From assembly GCF_002812955.1 (NCBI RefSeq), contig NZ_PFXK01000001.1, positions 620,001-684,000 of the forward strand: 64,000 nucleotides of DNA, read 5' to 3'. Position numbers and translations under genes: made by a program. This document shows positions 49,650-60,574 of the stretch, piece by piece; position 1 is the first letter of the stretch; each line of letters opens with the position of its first letter. The notes under the pieces are model-generated. The model was not told the origin of the DNA, ran no database searches, and saw only the letters and a program-made list of their open reading frames with translations. Source of the DNA: Vibrio sp. HA2012 (GTDB lineage: Bacteria; Pseudomonadota; Gammaproteobacteria; Enterobacterales; Vibrionaceae).

Positions 49650-51584
49650 ATGAGTATTTTTGACCACTATCAGGCACGCTACGAAGCCGCCAAGGATGAA
49701 GAACTTTCGCTTCAGGATTTTTTAACACTTTGTCAGAAAGACAAGAGCGCATACGCCAATGCAGCAGAGCGACTATTGCTTGCCATTGGCCAGCCTGAGG
49801 TTGTCGATACCGCACAAAATCCCCGGCTCAGCCGGATTTTTTCCAACCGGGTCATCTCTCGTTATAAAACGTTTGAAGACTTCTATGGCATGGAAGAAGC
49901 AATAGAACAGATTGTCTCTTACCTGAAACATGCGGCTCAAGGACTGGAAGAAAGAAAACAGATCCTTTATCTGCTGGGACCGGTAGGTGGCGGTAAATCA
50001 TCACTGGCTGAAAAACTGAAAAGCCTGATGGAGAAAATGCCTATTTACGTATTATCCGCAAATGGTCAGCGCAGTCCAGTCAACGACCACCCTTTCTGTC
50101 TGTTTGATGTCAATGAAGACGGTGACTTACTGCAATCTGAGTACGGAATCTCCAAGCGTTACTTACGTTCTGTAATGTCACCATGGGCAGCCAAACGGCT
50201 GCATGAATTCGGCGGTGATATCACTCGCTTTAAGGTGGTCAAAGTCCGTCCGTCCATTCTGGATCAGATCGCAGTTGCTAAAACAGAGCCCGGAGACGAA
50301 AACAATCAGGACATTTCATCTCTGGTCGGTAAAGTTGATATCCGTCAGTTAGAACATTACGCTCAGGATGATCCCGATGCATACAGCTATTCCGGTGCAC
50401 TATGTAAATCCAATCAAGGTCTGATGGAGTTTGTAGAGATGTTCAAAGCACCAATAAAAGTGCTGCATCCACTACTGACGGCGACTCAGGAAGGTAACTA
50501 CAATGGTACAGAAGGCCTTTCCGCCCTGCCGTTTGAAGGCATGATTCTGGCACACTCCAATGAATCTGAATGGCAGACTTTCCGTAATAATAAAAATAAT
50601 GAAGCTTTTCTGGATCGGGTCTATATCGTAAAAGTGCCTTATTGCCTACGGGTTTCAGAAGAAGTCAAAATCTACCAGAAACTGCTCGACCACAGTGAAC
50701 TGTCCAAAGCCCCGTGCTCACCAAGCACTCTGGAAACACTGGCTCAGTTCAGCATTCTTTCGCGCATGAAAGATCCGGAAAACTCCTCCATTTTTTCCAA
50801 GATGCGGGTTTATGATGGTGAAACACTGAAAGATACCGATCCGAAAGCGAAAAGCTATCAGGAATACAGAGATTTTGCCGGTGTTGACGAAGGTATGTCA
50901 GGGCTGTCTACCCGCTTTGCCTTTAAGATCCTGTCCCGGGTATTCAACTTCGATCAAACCGAAGTAGCCGCTAACCCGGTTCACCTGTTTTACGTTATCG
51001 AACAACAGGTAGAGCGGGAACAGTTTCCTCAGGAAACCGCCGAACGTTATCTGGAATTCCTGAAAGGTTATCTGGTGCCTAAGTACATCGAATTTATCGG
51101 CAAAGAAATTCAGACGGCCTACCTAGAATCCTATTCCGAATACGGACAAAACATCTTTGACCGCTACGTAACCTACGCTGATTTCTGGATACAGGATCAG
51201 GAATACCGGGATCCGGAAACCGGCCAACTCTTTGACCGCGCAGCTCTGAACAACGAACTGGAGAAAATAGAAAAAACAGCCGGGATCAGCAATCCCAAAG
51301 ATTTCCGCAATGAAATTGTCAACTTTGTACTGCGTGCAAGAGCCAATAATGAAGGAAAAAATCCGGTATGGACCAGCTATGAAAAACTTCGCACAGTTAT
51401 CGAGAAGAAAATGTTCTCGAATACTGAAGAACTTCTGCCGGTCATCTCCTTCAATGCAAAAACCTCCAGTGACGATCAGAAAAAACACGATGATTTTGTC
51501 GCTCGTATGATGGAAAAAGGCTACACCAGAAAACAGGTTCGTTTGCTGTCTGAATGGTATTTACGTGTACGTAAGTCCTCATAA
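49650..51584 (+). CDS. prkA: PrkA (YeaG), serine protein kinase
   Basis: AAA-like kinase family protein, 644 residues, the same length as E. coli YeaG. After an N-terminal helical part it has the Walker A-like LLGPVGGGKSSLAEKL near residue 110, the family block VYVLSANGQRSPVNDHPFCLF-like segment, and a C-terminal PrkA domain (SYEKLRTVIEKKMFS, MEKGYTRKQVRLLSEWYLRVRKS). In enterobacteria yeaG-yeaH respond to nitrogen and stationary-phase stress. Here spoVR/ycgB follows in the same direction. I saw no sigma-54 (GG-N10-GC) promoter; a weak TATACA (-10-like) lies near 49594. Confidence 0.95.
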   Translation: MSIFDHYQARYEAAKDEELSLQDFLTLCQKDKSAYANAAERLLLAIGQPEVVDTAQNPRLSRIFSNRVISRYKTFEDFYGMEEAIEQIVSYLKHAAQGLEERKQILYLLGPVGGGKSSLAEKLKSLMEKMPIYVLSANGQRSPVNDHPFCLFDVNEDGDLLQSEYGISKRYLRSVMSPWAAKRLHEFGGDITRFKVVKVRPSILDQIAVAKTEPGDENNQDISSLVGKVDIRQLEHYAQDDPDAYSYSGALCKSNQGLMEFVEMFKAPIKVLHPLLTATQEGNYNGTEGLSALPFEGMILAHSNESEWQTFRNNKNNEAFLDRVYIVKVPYCLRVSEEVKIYQKLLDHSELSKAPCSPSTLETLAQFSILSRMKDPENSSIFSKMRVYDGETLKDTDPKAKSYQEYRDFAGVDEGMSGLSTRFAFKILSRVFNFDQTEVAANPVHLFYVIEQQVEREQFPQETAERYLEFLKGYLVPKYIEFIGKEIQTAYLESYSEYGQNIFDRYVTYADFWIQDQEYRDPETGQLFDRAALNNELEKIEKTAGISNPKDFRNEIVNFVLRARANNEGKNPVWTSYEKLRTVIEKKMFSNTEELLPVISFNAKTSSDDQKKHDDFVARMMEKGYTRKQVRLLSEWYLRVRKSS

Positions 51585-51603
51585 TACAGTGCCTACTATG
51601 AGC

Positions 51604-51660
51604 GGGTATTACCGGCGGCTAGCACTTATTACGTGCTGGTGATACCTCCCATTTTTTACC
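51604..51660 (+). terminator. Strong hairpin with T-run between prkA and yeaH
   Basis: GGTATTACC (51605-51613) pairs over 9 positions (one G-U) with GGTGATACC (51638-51646), and an inner stem AGCAC/GTGCT (51621-51625, 51633-51637) continues it with a 7-base bulge. CTCCCATTTTTT follows. It has the form of an intrinsic terminator but sits inside a conserved gene set, so it may attenuate yeaH-spoVR or stabilise the prkA message. Confidence 0.65.
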
Positions 51661-51725
51661 CGGATAGTGTCCAAATAACCGGCCGCTGACCATGTTTCCG
51701 GGGTGGCGTTGATAAGGAGAGACTC

Positions 51726-53000
51726 ATGGCTCAATTTATAGACAGAAGACTGAACAGTAAAAATAAAAGCATGGTTAACCGCCAGCGGTTTTTGCGTCGT
51801 TATAAAGAGCAGATAAAAGAATCTGTCGCTGACGCCGTAAATCGCCGCTCGATTACCGACACAGAAACTGGAGAAGACGTTTCTATCCCACACCGTGATA
51901 TTAAAGAACCAGTTTTTCACCATGGACAAGGGGGGATTCGGGAACGCGTTCATCCGGGGAATGATCAGTTTAGCCCGGGGGATAAAATAGAACGCCCGCC
52001 CGGAGGTCAGGGCGGAGGTGATGGTAGTGGTGAAGGAGATGCCAGCCCGGATGGCGAAGGTCAGGATGAATTTGTCTTCCAGATCTCTAAAGAAGAATAT
52101 CTGGATATGCTATTTGAGGATCTGGAACTGCCCAATCTGGAAAAAAACCAGAACACAAAAATAGTCGAGTGGAAAAAAACTCGTGCAGGTTATCAGACTG
52201 CGGGAATTCCCTCTAATATCGCCATTATCCGTTCACTCCAGCAATCACTGGCGAGAAGAACCGCTATGACTGCGGGAAAAAAACGCCTGCTTCAAGAACT
52301 CGAGCAAACACTGGAACAGCTTCGTAAGATCGAACCGGCACAGCCCATAGAAGAGAAACGAATCCGGCAGGAAATTGAAGAACTGCGGCAGAAAATTGCT
52401 GCTGTACCTTTTATAGACAGCTTTGATTTGCGTTTTAAAAATTATGACAAACGCCCGGTTCCCTCCAGTCAGGCCGTGATGTTCTGTCTGATGGATGTTT
52501 CCGGTTCAATGGATCAGGCAACCAAAGACATCGCTAAGCGTTTTTATGTACTCCTGTATATGTTCCTGAATCGCACCTATGAAAATGTGGAAGTCGTTTT
52601 TATCCGACACCATACTCAGGCAAAAGAGGTCGATGAACATGAGTTTTTCTACTCTCAGGAAACCGGTGGAACCATTGTCTCCAGCGCACTGAAACTGATG
52701 AAAGAGATTATAGAAAAACGGTTCCCTCTTAATGAATGGAATATCTATGCTGCACAAGCGTCCGACGGAGATAACTGGGCTGATGACTCACCAAAATGTA
52801 AAGAGCTGCTGCAGAACAGTCTGCTGCCAACCTGCCAGTATTATGCCTATATTGAAATAACCCGCCGGTCTCACCAGACACTATGGCATGAATACGAAAA
52901 ACTTCAGCAATCCTATCATCACTTTGCAATGAAAAATATTCGTGATGTAGATGATATCTACCCGGTATTCAGAGAGCTGTTCAGAAAAGAGACGGCTTAG
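51726..53000 (+). CDS. yeaH: YeaH (DUF444 family protein)
   Basis: A 424-residue partner of PrkA. After a glycine-rich low-complexity linker (about residues 80-110, [20 protein letters not shown]) comes a coiled, charged middle ([14 protein letters not shown]). A von Willebrand factor A-like C-terminal half has a MIDAS-type [12 protein letters not shown] and [13 protein letters not shown]. The N-terminus [23 protein letters not shown] is typical of the family. A strong ribosome-binding site (AAGGAGAGA) precedes the ATG. 8 bp from the next gene, so coupled with spoVR. Confidence 0.93.
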   Translation: MAQFIDRRLNSKNKSMVNRQRFLRRYKEQIKESVADAVNRRSITDTETGEDVSIPHRDIKEPVFHHGQGGIRERVHPGNDQFSPGDKIERPPGGQGGGDGSGEGDASPDGEGQDEFVFQISKEEYLDMLFEDLELPNLEKNQNTKIVEWKKTRAGYQTAGIPSNIAIIRSLQQSLARRTAMTAGKKRLLQELEQTLEQLRKIEPAQPIEEKRIRQEIEELRQKIAAVPFIDSFDLRFKNYDKRPVPSSQAVMFCLMDVSGSMDQATKDIAKRFYVLLYMFLNRTYENVEVVFIRHHTQAKEVDEHEFFYSQETGGTIVSSALKLMKEIIEKRFPLNEWNIYAAQASDGDNWADDSPKCKELLQNSLLPTCQYYAYIEITRRSHQTLWHEYEKLQQSYHHFAMKNIRDVDDIYPVFRELFRKETA

Positions 53001-53008
53001 GGGGCGCA

Positions 53009-54547
53009 ATGACAACAAAGGATAAAGTAAAAAAAACAGCATCTACTCAGAAACGGCATCCGTTACCGGATGGTCCGGACTGGACTTTCCCTCTTCTGGA
53101 AGAGTATCACCGGGAGATTAAACGTGTAGCAGACCATTACCGTCTGGAAACCTATCCTAACCAGATAGAGGTTATCACCTCCGAGCAGATGATGGATGCC
53201 TACTCCAGTATCGGCATGCCTATCAACTACCATCACTGGTCATTCGGTAAAAAATTCATCCAGACCGAACAGAATTATAAACATGGCCAGATGGGACTGG
53301 CCTATGAAATTGTGATCAACTCCGATCCCTGCATCTCTTACCTGATGGAGGAGAATACGGTAACCATGCAAGCTCTGGTGATGGCACATGCCTGCTACGG
53401 ACACAACTCTTTCTTCAAAGGGAATTATCTGTTTCAGACCTGGACTGATGCCAGTTCTATTATCGACTATCTGCTGTTTGCCCGAAAGTATATTTCTGAT
53501 TGTGAAGAAAAATACGGAGAAGAAGAGGTCGAACAGATTCTGGACTCCTGCCATGCCCTGATGAACTTCGGGGTGGACCGGTACAAACGACCGGAAAAAA
53601 TCTCCATTGCAGAAGAGAAAGCCCGTCAGGAAGAAAGAGAGGCCTACCTGCAATCACAAGTCAATGAACTGTGGCGTACCGTGCCGAAATCAAAACAGAA
53701 ATCCGAAGAAGAAAAGATGCGCTTTCCTTCCGAACCACAAGAAAACATTCTTTACTTTATCGAAAAACACGCCCCCCTTCTGGAGCCCTGGCAGCGTGAA
53801 ATTGTACGTATTATCCGTAAAATCAGTCAGTATTTTTATCCGCAGAAACAGACACAGGTGATGAATGAAGGGTGGGCAACCTTCTGGCACTACACCATAC
53901 TGAACCATCTGTATGATGAAGGACTGGTAACCGATAAGCTGATGCTGGAGTTTCTGCACAGCCACACAAATGTCATTGCCCAGCCGCCGTATAACAGTCC
54001 TTACTTCAGTGGCATTAATCCTTATGCTCTCGGCTTTGCCATGTATCAGGATATCCGTCGCATCTGCGAAGAACCGACGGATGAAGATAAGGAGTGGTTT
54101 CCTAACCTTGCAGGTACGGACTGGCTTGATGCCGTACATTTTGCGATGCAGAACTTTAAAGATGAGAGTTTTATCAGCCAATATCTGTCTCCAAAACTCA
54201 TCCGGGATTTCAAGCTGTTTTCTATTCTGGATGATGACAGGAAGAACTACATCGAAATCAGTGCCATCCATAATGAAATCGGTTATCGGGAAATCCGAGA
54301 GAAACTTGCCTCACAGTACAACCTAAGTAAACTGGAGCCGAATATTCAGGTCTGGAATGTGGATGTCCGGGGAGATCGTTCCATGACTCTGCTGTATAAC
54401 CCTCATGACCGTATTCCTCTGGCGAAAAATTATCCGGAGGTACTGAAACACCTGCACCGTCTCTGGGGGTTCGACGTTATACTGGAAGAATTAACTGATT
54501 CAGGAAGAAGAACCCGGCTGGCAACCTGCCCGCCCAAAGAAGAATAA
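53009..54547 (+). CDS. ycgB: SpoVR family protein (YcgB)
   Basis: A 512-residue member of the SpoVR/YcgB family, named for a Bacillus cortex-formation gene. Its biochemical role is unknown. Recognisable blocks are EVITSEQMMDAYSSIGMPINYHHWSFGKKF, HACYGHNSFFKGNYLF, NEGWATFWHYTILNHLYDEG and NPYALGFAMYQDIRRI. The His-rich HWSFGK, CYGHNSFF and NEGWATFWHY motifs could hold a metal. It is the third gene of the prkA-yeaH-spoVR set that recurs in non-sporulating proteobacteria. Confidence 0.95.
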   Translation: MTTKDKVKKTASTQKRHPLPDGPDWTFPLLEEYHREIKRVADHYRLETYPNQIEVITSEQMMDAYSSIGMPINYHHWSFGKKFIQTEQNYKHGQMGLAYEIVINSDPCISYLMEENTVTMQALVMAHACYGHNSFFKGNYLFQTWTDASSIIDYLLFARKYISDCEEKYGEEEVEQILDSCHALMNFGVDRYKRPEKISIAEEKARQEEREAYLQSQVNELWRTVPKSKQKSEEEKMRFPSEPQENILYFIEKHAPLLEPWQREIVRIIRKISQYFYPQKQTQVMNEGWATFWHYTILNHLYDEGLVTDKLMLEFLHSHTNVIAQPPYNSPYFSGINPYALGFAMYQDIRRICEEPTDEDKEWFPNLAGTDWLDAVHFAMQNFKDESFISQYLSPKLIRDFKLFSILDDDRKNYIEISAIHNEIGYREIREKLASQYNLSKLEPNIQVWNVDVRGDRSMTLLYNPHDRIPLAKNYPEVLKHLHRLWGFDVILEELTDSGRRTRLATCPPKEE

Positions 54548-54557
54548 TCCCTCAAAT

Positions 54558-54590
54558 AAATCCTCCCTGACCACGGGAGGATTTATTATT
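54558..54590. terminator. Terminator after spoVR/ycgB
   Basis: AAATCCTCCC and GGGAGGATTT form a 10-bp stem with a 7-nt loop, followed by ATTATT; convergent with kdsB. Confidence 0.75.
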
Positions 54591-54607
54591 GAGATTTTCC
54601 GGCCTGT

Positions 54608-55360
54608 TCAGCTACGACCGATCAGCGCCCTTACTGCTTCCAGATCGTCCTGCGTATCCACACCGGCAGGAGGTGCTTCTTTCGCGACAGCAACATGAAT
54701 TTTTTCGCCATACCAGAGCACTCTTAACTGTTCCAGAGATTCGATCTTTTCCAGAGAACTTGGCAGCCAGTTAACATACGTATTTATAAATCCTGCACGG
54801 TAAGCATAAATACCGATATGACGCAACAATGGCTGGTGAACGAGTCTGTCTTCCTGAGCAAAACTGTCCCGGTCCCAGGGAATGGTTGCCCGGCTGAAAT
54901 ACAGCGCGTAACCATCTTTATCCGTCACCACTTTCACCGCATTTGGATTAAAGACTTCAGCAGCCTCAGTGATCTCTACTCCGAGAGTCGCCATAGGGGC
55001 GATACTACCGGCCAGATTATCGGCGACCTGACGAATAATCACCGGAGGGATCAAGGGCTCATCTCCCTGCACATTAACAATGATCTGATCATCGGCAATT
55101 GCCATTTTCTGCACAACCTCAGCCAGCCGTTCTGTCCCAGACTGATGTTCAGGTGAAGTCATACAGACAGTGGCACCAAATGCCTTCGCAGCCGCTTCAA
55201 CACGAGTATCATCGGTCGCAATAATCACTGAATCTGCCCCAGCCTGTAATGACTGCTCATACACCCACTGGATCATCGGCTTGCCACCGATATCAGCCAG
55301 AGGCTTACCCGGCAGGCGCGTCGACTGATAACGTGCCGGAATAACAACCGTAAATGACAT
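54608..55360 (-). CDS. kdsB: KdsB, CMP-KDO synthetase
   Basis: Activates 3-deoxy-manno-octulosonate with CTP for lipopolysaccharide core synthesis. The protein is 250 residues. The nucleotidyltransferase N-terminus [19 protein letters not shown] is clear, then [28 protein letters not shown] and [13 protein letters not shown]. The ATG shares one base with the ycaR stop (TAATG). It is part of a leftward run msbA-lpxK-ycaR-kdsB that links lipid A and KDO synthesis. Confidence 0.97.
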   Translation of the reverse strand: MSFTVVIPARYQSTRLPGKPLADIGGKPMIQWVYEQSLQAGADSVIIATDDTRVEAAAKAFGATVCMTSPEHQSGTERLAEVVQKMAIADDQIIVNVQGDEPLIPPVIIRQVADNLAGSIAPMATLGVEITEAAEVFNPNAVKVVTDKDGYALYFSRATIPWDRDSFAQEDRLVHQPLLRHIGIYAYRAGFINTYVNWLPSSLEKIESLEQLRVLWYGEKIHVAVAKEAPPAGVDTQDDLEAVRALIGRS

Positions 55361-55539
55361 TACCGTCCCTCATCCATACTCATCGTTCTGGCTTCTGATT
55401 CCAACAATACAGGAATACCATCTTTAATTGGAAAGGCCAGACGATCTAATTTACATATAAGTTCTTGATTTTTAGCATCATAGACCAGCTTACCCTTACA
55501 AACTGGGCAGGCAACGATTTCAAGCAGACGGTGATCCAT
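55360..55539 (-). CDS. ycaR: YcaR, Trm112-like zinc-ribbon protein
   Basis: A 59-residue protein I translated from the minus strand. It begins [21 protein letters not shown] and continues with a second cysteine region [26 protein letters not shown]. This is the YcaR/Trm112-like (UPF0434) family. Only three cysteines are present: C11, C14 and C29. The gene overlaps the end of lpxK by 20 nt and touches the kdsB start, the same nested order as E. coli. Function unknown. Confidence 0.93.
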   Translation of the reverse strand: MDHRLLEIVACPVCKGKLVYDAKNQELICKLDRLAFPIKDGIPVLLESEARTMSMDEGR

Positions 55540-56530
55540 ATTCTTTCCTGTTTTCTGTGATTTTGTTCAGTAATAACGCTTTATCATGTGGATTAAAGCA
55601 GGCCGTAACGGGAAGATACCACCAGTTATCTCTGGCAAATGAATCACACTTCACCGCATCCTTTTCTGTCATGATAATATTGTTTCCAAAGGCTTCCAGC
55701 GCCTTTAATTCATCCGGTTTAAAATCCTGATGATCCGCAAATCCCTGAGTTTTGACGATATCCGCGCCAAGCCCGGCAAGGGTCTTAAAGAAACGAGGCG
55801 GATGACCGATACCGGCGACAGCAACCAGCCTATCCAGATCTTTCACCCTTTTTTCTTCTCCAGTCACCAGATTAACCGCCCATGATGCCTGCAACGTAAA
55901 CGATAACTCTCCCGGCTGAGCCTCTCCTCCGTTAGAAATAACGAAATCAACTTCTTTCAGTCTTTCCAGCCCTTCCCGCAGCGGCCCGGCGGGAATGTAT
56001 TGCTGGTTACCGAAACGTCGCTGTCCATCGACGACGATCAGCTCAATATCACGCTGCAGCGCATAATGCTGTAATCCGTCGTCTGTGATGATGATATCAA
56101 CATCACTCTCGCCAAGCAGCGCCTTAACAGCATTGGAACGGTGTGGATCAACCGCTACCGGCACTCCGGTACGTTTATAAATCAACTTTGGTTCATCACC
56201 GCTCTGAGCCCCCGGCGTATCCTTATTCAAGATCAGCGGGTAGGCTGGGGCTTTTCCGCCGTAACCGCGGGACACAACCCCGGGCTTAAATCCAAGCTGC
56301 AACAACTGCTCCACCAGCCAGATAACTACCGGTGTTTTTCCGTTTCCCCCAGCAGTAATATTTCCCACAACAATAACTGGTACCGGCGCTTTATAACTGG
56401 GCTTTTGTCCTGACCGAAATGCATTCCGGCGTGAACGGCTTATCCACCGGAATAACAGACTCAACGGCCACAAAAAAGGATAAAGCAACCAGCTGATAGG
56501 GTGATTATCAAACCATATTTTCTCTATCAC
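55520..56530 (-). CDS. lpxK: LpxK, tetraacyldisaccharide 4'-kinase
   Basis: Phosphorylates the lipid A precursor at the 4' position at the inner membrane. The protein is 336 residues. An N-terminal membrane anchor (about 15-33, [19 protein letters not shown]) is followed by the P-loop [18 protein letters not shown] (about residues 53-70). Other motifs are [36 protein letters not shown] and the C-terminal MTEKDAVKC. It follows msbA by 11 bp, as in most gammaproteobacteria. Confidence 0.96.
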   Translation of the reverse strand: MIEKIWFDNHPISWLLYPFLWPLSLLFRWISRSRRNAFRSGQKPSYKAPVPVIVVGNITAGGNGKTPVVIWLVEQLLQLGFKPGVVSRGYGGKAPAYPLILNKDTPGAQSGDEPKLIYKRTGVPVAVDPHRSNAVKALLGESDVDIIITDDGLQHYALQRDIELIVVDGQRRFGNQQYIPAGPLREGLERLKEVDFVISNGGEAQPGELSFTLQASWAVNLVTGEEKRVKDLDRLVAVAGIGHPPRFFKTLAGLGADIVKTQGFADHQDFKPDELKALEAFGNNIIMTEKDAVKCDSFARDNWWYLPVTACFNPHDKALLLNKITENRKEYGSPSA

Positions 56531-56541
56531 CGTGGAGATTC

Positions 56542-58293
56542 CTAATCGCCAAACTGAGTCAGATGTAATTGAGCGTAAACACCTTTACGCTCCATCAGTT
56601 CCGGATGTGAACCACGTTCTATCACCTCTCCGTCATCGATCACCAGAATTTGATCTGCATTCTCAATGGTTGACAGACGGTGAGCAATCACCAAAACTGT
56701 CTTGTTTTTCTGCAGCTCATCCAACGCGGCCTGAATAGCACGCTCTGATTCTGTATCCAGTGCAGACGTTGCCTCATCCAGAATCAGTACTGGTGCATCA
56801 CGCAACAATGCCCGGGCAATCGCAATACGCTGTCGTTGCCCCCCGGACAAACTTGCTCCGTTTTCACCAATCACCGTATGCAGCCCTTCCGGCATGTTAT
56901 CAATGAATTCCATAGCATGTGCCAGACGTGCCGCCTCTTCTATCTGCTCCAGGCTATAATCTTTCTCTGCGGCGTAAGCAATGTTATTAGCAATCGTGTC
57001 ATTGAACAGGTGCACATTCTGCGAAACCAGCGCAAAATGGGTACGCAGGTTGGTCAGCGTATATTCCCGGATATCATGCCCGTCCAGTTTGATACTACCG
57101 CTGTCAACATCATAAAAACGGGTAAACAGATTAGCGATGGTACTTTTACCAGAACCGGACCGGCCGACAAGCGCCACCGTATTTCCTTGCGGAATATCAA
57201 AACTGACGTTACGCAATGCCGGTTTTTCCTTACCCTGATAGGTAAAAGTCACCTCTTCTACTTTAATATTACCCTGCACTCTTGCCTGCTCTAACGTTCC
57301 TGAATCTTCCTCTGTAGCGAGTTCCATCAGTGCGAATAAAGTCTGACTGGCCGCCATACCACGCTGAAACTGAGAGGTCACATTAGTCAGTGCCTTAAGC
57401 GGGCGCATCAGGCCAAACATGGCCGAAAAGATAACCGTAAAGGTGCCGGGGGTAAGCTCATTCCGGATCGCATCAAAGCTCGCCAGATATAAAACTGCAA
57501 TTAAGGCAAATGAAGCAATGATCTGAATAATAGGATTGGCCGCAGCCTGAGCGGTCACCAATTTCATGCTCTGCTGACGCATTTGATTACTGACTTTATC
57601 AAATCGCTGACTTTCCAGATCCTGCCCGCCATAACTGAGAACCACTTTATGTCCTTTCAGCATCTGTTCCGCAGAAGAGGTTACATGTCCCATCGTTGTC
57701 TGCATGTTTTTACTGATCTTACGAAAACGCTTAGATACGATGCTAATGCCCCAAGCAACAACGGGAGCGACAATCAGCAGTACCAGCGACAACTCCCAGC
57801 TGTTCCAGAACATCAGAAACAACAGCCCGGCGATACTGGCGCCCTCGCGGACAATACTCACCAAAGCCCGGCTGGTCGCCCCTGCGACCTGCTCTGAATC
57901 ATAAGTAATACGGGAAAGAAGAGCTCCGGTTGATTCCCGGTCAAAAAATGCAACCGGCATATGGATAAACTGACGGAAAATTTTACGCCGCATCAGCATC
58001 ACCACATTACCGGAGACCCAGTTCAGGCAATAGGACGAAATAAAGTTACTGCTTCCCCGGATCAGCATCATCACCAGGATGATCATTGGGAGAACCTTAA
58101 GAAAATCTGAATCCGTACTGCCAAATCCTTCGTCAAGGAGTGGCTTCAGCAAAGAAACCATATACGTATCACTGGCGGCACTCATCACCAGAGCCACAAC
58201 CGCTACTCCTAAGCCTTGCTTATACAGGCGGATAAACTGCCATAACCGCTTAAAAGTCTGCCAGGTGGTTTCGTCATATTGCTGTGTGGACAT
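56542..58293 (-). CDS. msbA: MsbA, lipid A flippase ABC transporter
   Basis: Homodimeric half-transporter that flips lipid A-core across the inner membrane. The 583 residues match the family length. The N-terminal half has six membrane helices; the ATPase has Walker [10 protein letters not shown] (about residue 380), the signature [16 protein letters not shown], Walker [17 protein letters not shown] and the H-loop VIAHRLSTI. Followed by lpxK. The comEC gene lies 29 bp upstream on the same strand, so the run may start there. Confidence 0.97.
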   Translation of the reverse strand: MSTQQYDETTWQTFKRLWQFIRLYKQGLGVAVVALVMSAASDTYMVSLLKPLLDEGFGSTDSDFLKVLPMIILVMMLIRGSSNFISSYCLNWVSGNVVMLMRRKIFRQFIHMPVAFFDRESTGALLSRITYDSEQVAGATSRALVSIVREGASIAGLLFLMFWNSWELSLVLLIVAPVVAWGISIVSKRFRKISKNMQTTMGHVTSSAEQMLKGHKVVLSYGGQDLESQRFDKVSNQMRQQSMKLVTAQAAANPIIQIIASFALIAVLYLASFDAIRNELTPGTFTVIFSAMFGLMRPLKALTNVTSQFQRGMAASQTLFALMELATEEDSGTLEQARVQGNIKVEEVTFTYQGKEKPALRNVSFDIPQGNTVALVGRSGSGKSTIANLFTRFYDVDSGSIKLDGHDIREYTLTNLRTHFALVSQNVHLFNDTIANNIAYAAEKDYSLEQIEEAARLAHAMEFIDNMPEGLHTVIGENGASLSGGQRQRIAIARALLRDAPVLILDEATSALDTESERAIQAALDELQKNKTVLVIAHRLSTIENADQILVIDDGEVIERGSHPELMERKGVYAQLHLTQFGD

Positions 58294-58322
58294 AACTACA
58301 ACTATTCAAATAAAAATATTCG

Positions 58323-60566
58323 TTATTCTACTCTGTTACGCAGACTCTGCCTATACCAGGGCTGCGAATCTGTCGCCCTGAGCGAGCTGATTTGCCAGCT
58401 TTTATCCTTTACTTTGACTGAAATCTGACCATATTCACCGGTATCCATCCAGATCGTTCCTCTGTCGATATAAGTATCGACCACCATTTCAGATGGCATC
58501 CCCCACTGATTACCTTTTCCCAGAGACGCGATAGCTACTTTCGGCTGAACCCGTTCCACAAAACCATGAGTTGATGAGGTCTGGCTGCCATGATGCGGCA
58601 CCAGCATGATATCCGAACGTAACCGATCGCCTCCCCGGCTAAGCAGATATTCGCTGATACCATCGATATCCCCCGTGAGTAACACACTCACATCTTCATC
58701 CGAAATACGGATCACACATGAATGCGGATTATAGGCACGCCTGACGCTTTGTGGCGGCCATAGCACCTGAAAATCTAACCCCTTCCACCGCCAGACATTG
58801 CCCCGGATACAAGGCAGATAACCGGGAAGCCGCTCGCTGGCTCGGCGTAATACCGGTGAGAAGTATGTTTCAATAAAATCCCGTCCCCCGGCATGGTCTG
58901 AATCGGTATGACTCAGAATCAACTCATCCAGTTGATCTACGCCGCGCCGAATCAGTACCGGAGCGATCACCGATTCAGCAATACTCCCTCCGTTCCAACG
59001 GTATCCGGTGTCATAAAGGATATGCCCGCCATCCCGGCTAATCAGTACCGCCAGCCCATGCCCGACATCCAGCACATCCAGTTGCCAGCCACCGGCTTCA
59101 TGTCTGAAACCAAGACATAAACAGGCAATGCTTACCAGCAATACCTGCAGGAAACGTTCAAGCAACGGTGATAATATCCACACAATAACAACTACAGCCA
59201 ATATACATGCAGCTGTACCTGAAAGATGAAGCCACATGTCTTCCGTATAATCAATGGCGAAGAGCACAGGTTCCAGCCCGAGATCGGCCAGCCGAAGAAG
59301 CCATACTGAACTACCCGGAGCAATAAAACTGACCATCAGTGCCAGAAAGATCAGTGGCACCAGAACGAAGGTAAACCAGGGAACAAAAATAAGATTATAC
59401 AGTGGCGAGATCAGACTGATACCGGAAAAGAAATGCCCGCTTACCGGGGTCATAACCAACACCAGCATACCCTGCATCAGTACCAATTGTTTCAACTTCC
59501 CGGAACGAATAAAGATCGTACATCCCAGCAACAGATAAATGGCAGCAACGGCACAAAATGACATCCAGAAACTAATAGCAAAAGGGGCAAAAGGATCAAA
59601 AAACAGAATGATACACACCGTCAGTAACAATATCTGCCAGCGGCTATAGGTTAAACGTAATTGCGGCAAGACAGAAATCAGAAAACACATCATCAGTGCC
59701 CGCTGAGTAGGCAGACTGAAACCGGCCAGCCACGCATAAAAAACCGCCAGAAATAACCCTGTCAGCATTGGGAAAAATAACATCCCAGGGTGCAGTAAAG
59801 AAAATGACTTACCGGCTAACCAACCAAGCATAAAAGCAATTCCGATATGCAGTCCGGAAATAGCAACAAGATGGATCAGTCCGCTGGATTTCAGTTTATT
59901 CCAAAGCTGCGGAGGGATATAATTACGGTCTCCGAATGCCAATGCCATTAATAGTGGCTGCCCTTCCAGATTACGACTCAGGTCAGCTATCCGGGCATGC
60001 AATAGTAAGCGCAGGGATACCTCCTCGGTTAATCGCTGTGACTTACCCTGCATAATCGCATTGGCATGCAAATGCTGACTGACATAGTATTTCTCCTGAT
60101 CGAACCCTGCTTCATTCAGTCGTCCGTATACAGGTTTTAGGCGTACATCCAGTTTCCAGCGTTCACCGAGGAGAAATTGTTCACCGGATGGGATTGCCAG
60201 CTTAATGTACGGACGGAATAAATGATTAATTTTCCGGCTATTGATACTTTCAACAGAAAAATTCATGATCTGCCCATGACTTATTTCTTTAAAAAGGCTG
60301 TCAACTTTCCCAGTTATGGTAATATCCCGTCCGTCCTGAAATACGGTTTCCACCCGGATCTGATACAGATGTGCACAGACAGCAGTAACAATAACAGCAA
60401 GTAACCCTCCCCGAATCCATCGGAGCCGGTGAAAGCAAAAACTAAATAATAAAGATGTGGCCAGAATAATCAGCCACTTCAAACCGGGAATTATAGGCCA
60501 GTACTGAGCTGACACTGTCATCACAGAAAAACAGACCAGATTCCAGCTGTTTATTAAGAGAGTCAT
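58323..60566 (-). CDS. comEC: ComEC/Rec2 DNA uptake channel protein
   Basis: Inner-membrane channel for natural transformation. The 747 residues contain several N-terminal membrane segments, an OB-like periplasmic part (about 80-190), the competence domain (GNRNYIPPQLW-like FGDRNYIPPQLWNKLKSSGLIHLVAISGLHIGIAFMLG), and a C-terminal metallo-beta-lactamase-like domain with LDVLDVGHGLAVLISRDG, SHTDSDHAGG and MLVPHHGSQTSS. These histidine motifs are intact. The start is uncertain: ATG at 60566 is only 8 bp from the divergent DUF2062 start, and an internal ATG at 60521 is possible. Confidence 0.94.
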   Translation of the reverse strand: MTLLINSWNLVCFSVMTVSAQYWPIIPGLKWLIILATSLLFSFCFHRLRWIRGGLLAVIVTAVCAHLYQIRVETVFQDGRDITITGKVDSLFKEISHGQIMNFSVESINSRKINHLFRPYIKLAIPSGEQFLLGERWKLDVRLKPVYGRLNEAGFDQEKYYVSQHLHANAIMQGKSQRLTEEVSLRLLLHARIADLSRNLEGQPLLMALAFGDRNYIPPQLWNKLKSSGLIHLVAISGLHIGIAFMLGWLAGKSFSLLHPGMLFFPMLTGLFLAVFYAWLAGFSLPTQRALMMCFLISVLPQLRLTYSRWQILLLTVCIILFFDPFAPFAISFWMSFCAVAAIYLLLGCTIFIRSGKLKQLVLMQGMLVLVMTPVSGHFFSGISLISPLYNLIFVPWFTFVLVPLIFLALMVSFIAPGSSVWLLRLADLGLEPVLFAIDYTEDMWLHLSGTAACILAVVVIVWILSPLLERFLQVLLVSIACLCLGFRHEAGGWQLDVLDVGHGLAVLISRDGGHILYDTGYRWNGGSIAESVIAPVLIRRGVDQLDELILSHTDSDHAGGRDFIETYFSPVLRRASERLPGYLPCIRGNVWRWKGLDFQVLWPPQSVRRAYNPHSCVIRISDEDVSVLLTGDIDGISEYLLSRGGDRLRSDIMLVPHHGSQTSSTHGFVERVQPKVAIASLGKGNQWGMPSEMVVDTYIDRGTIWMDTGEYGQISVKVKDKSWQISSLRATDSQPWYRQSLRNRVE

Positions 60567-60574
60567 TATTCCTT

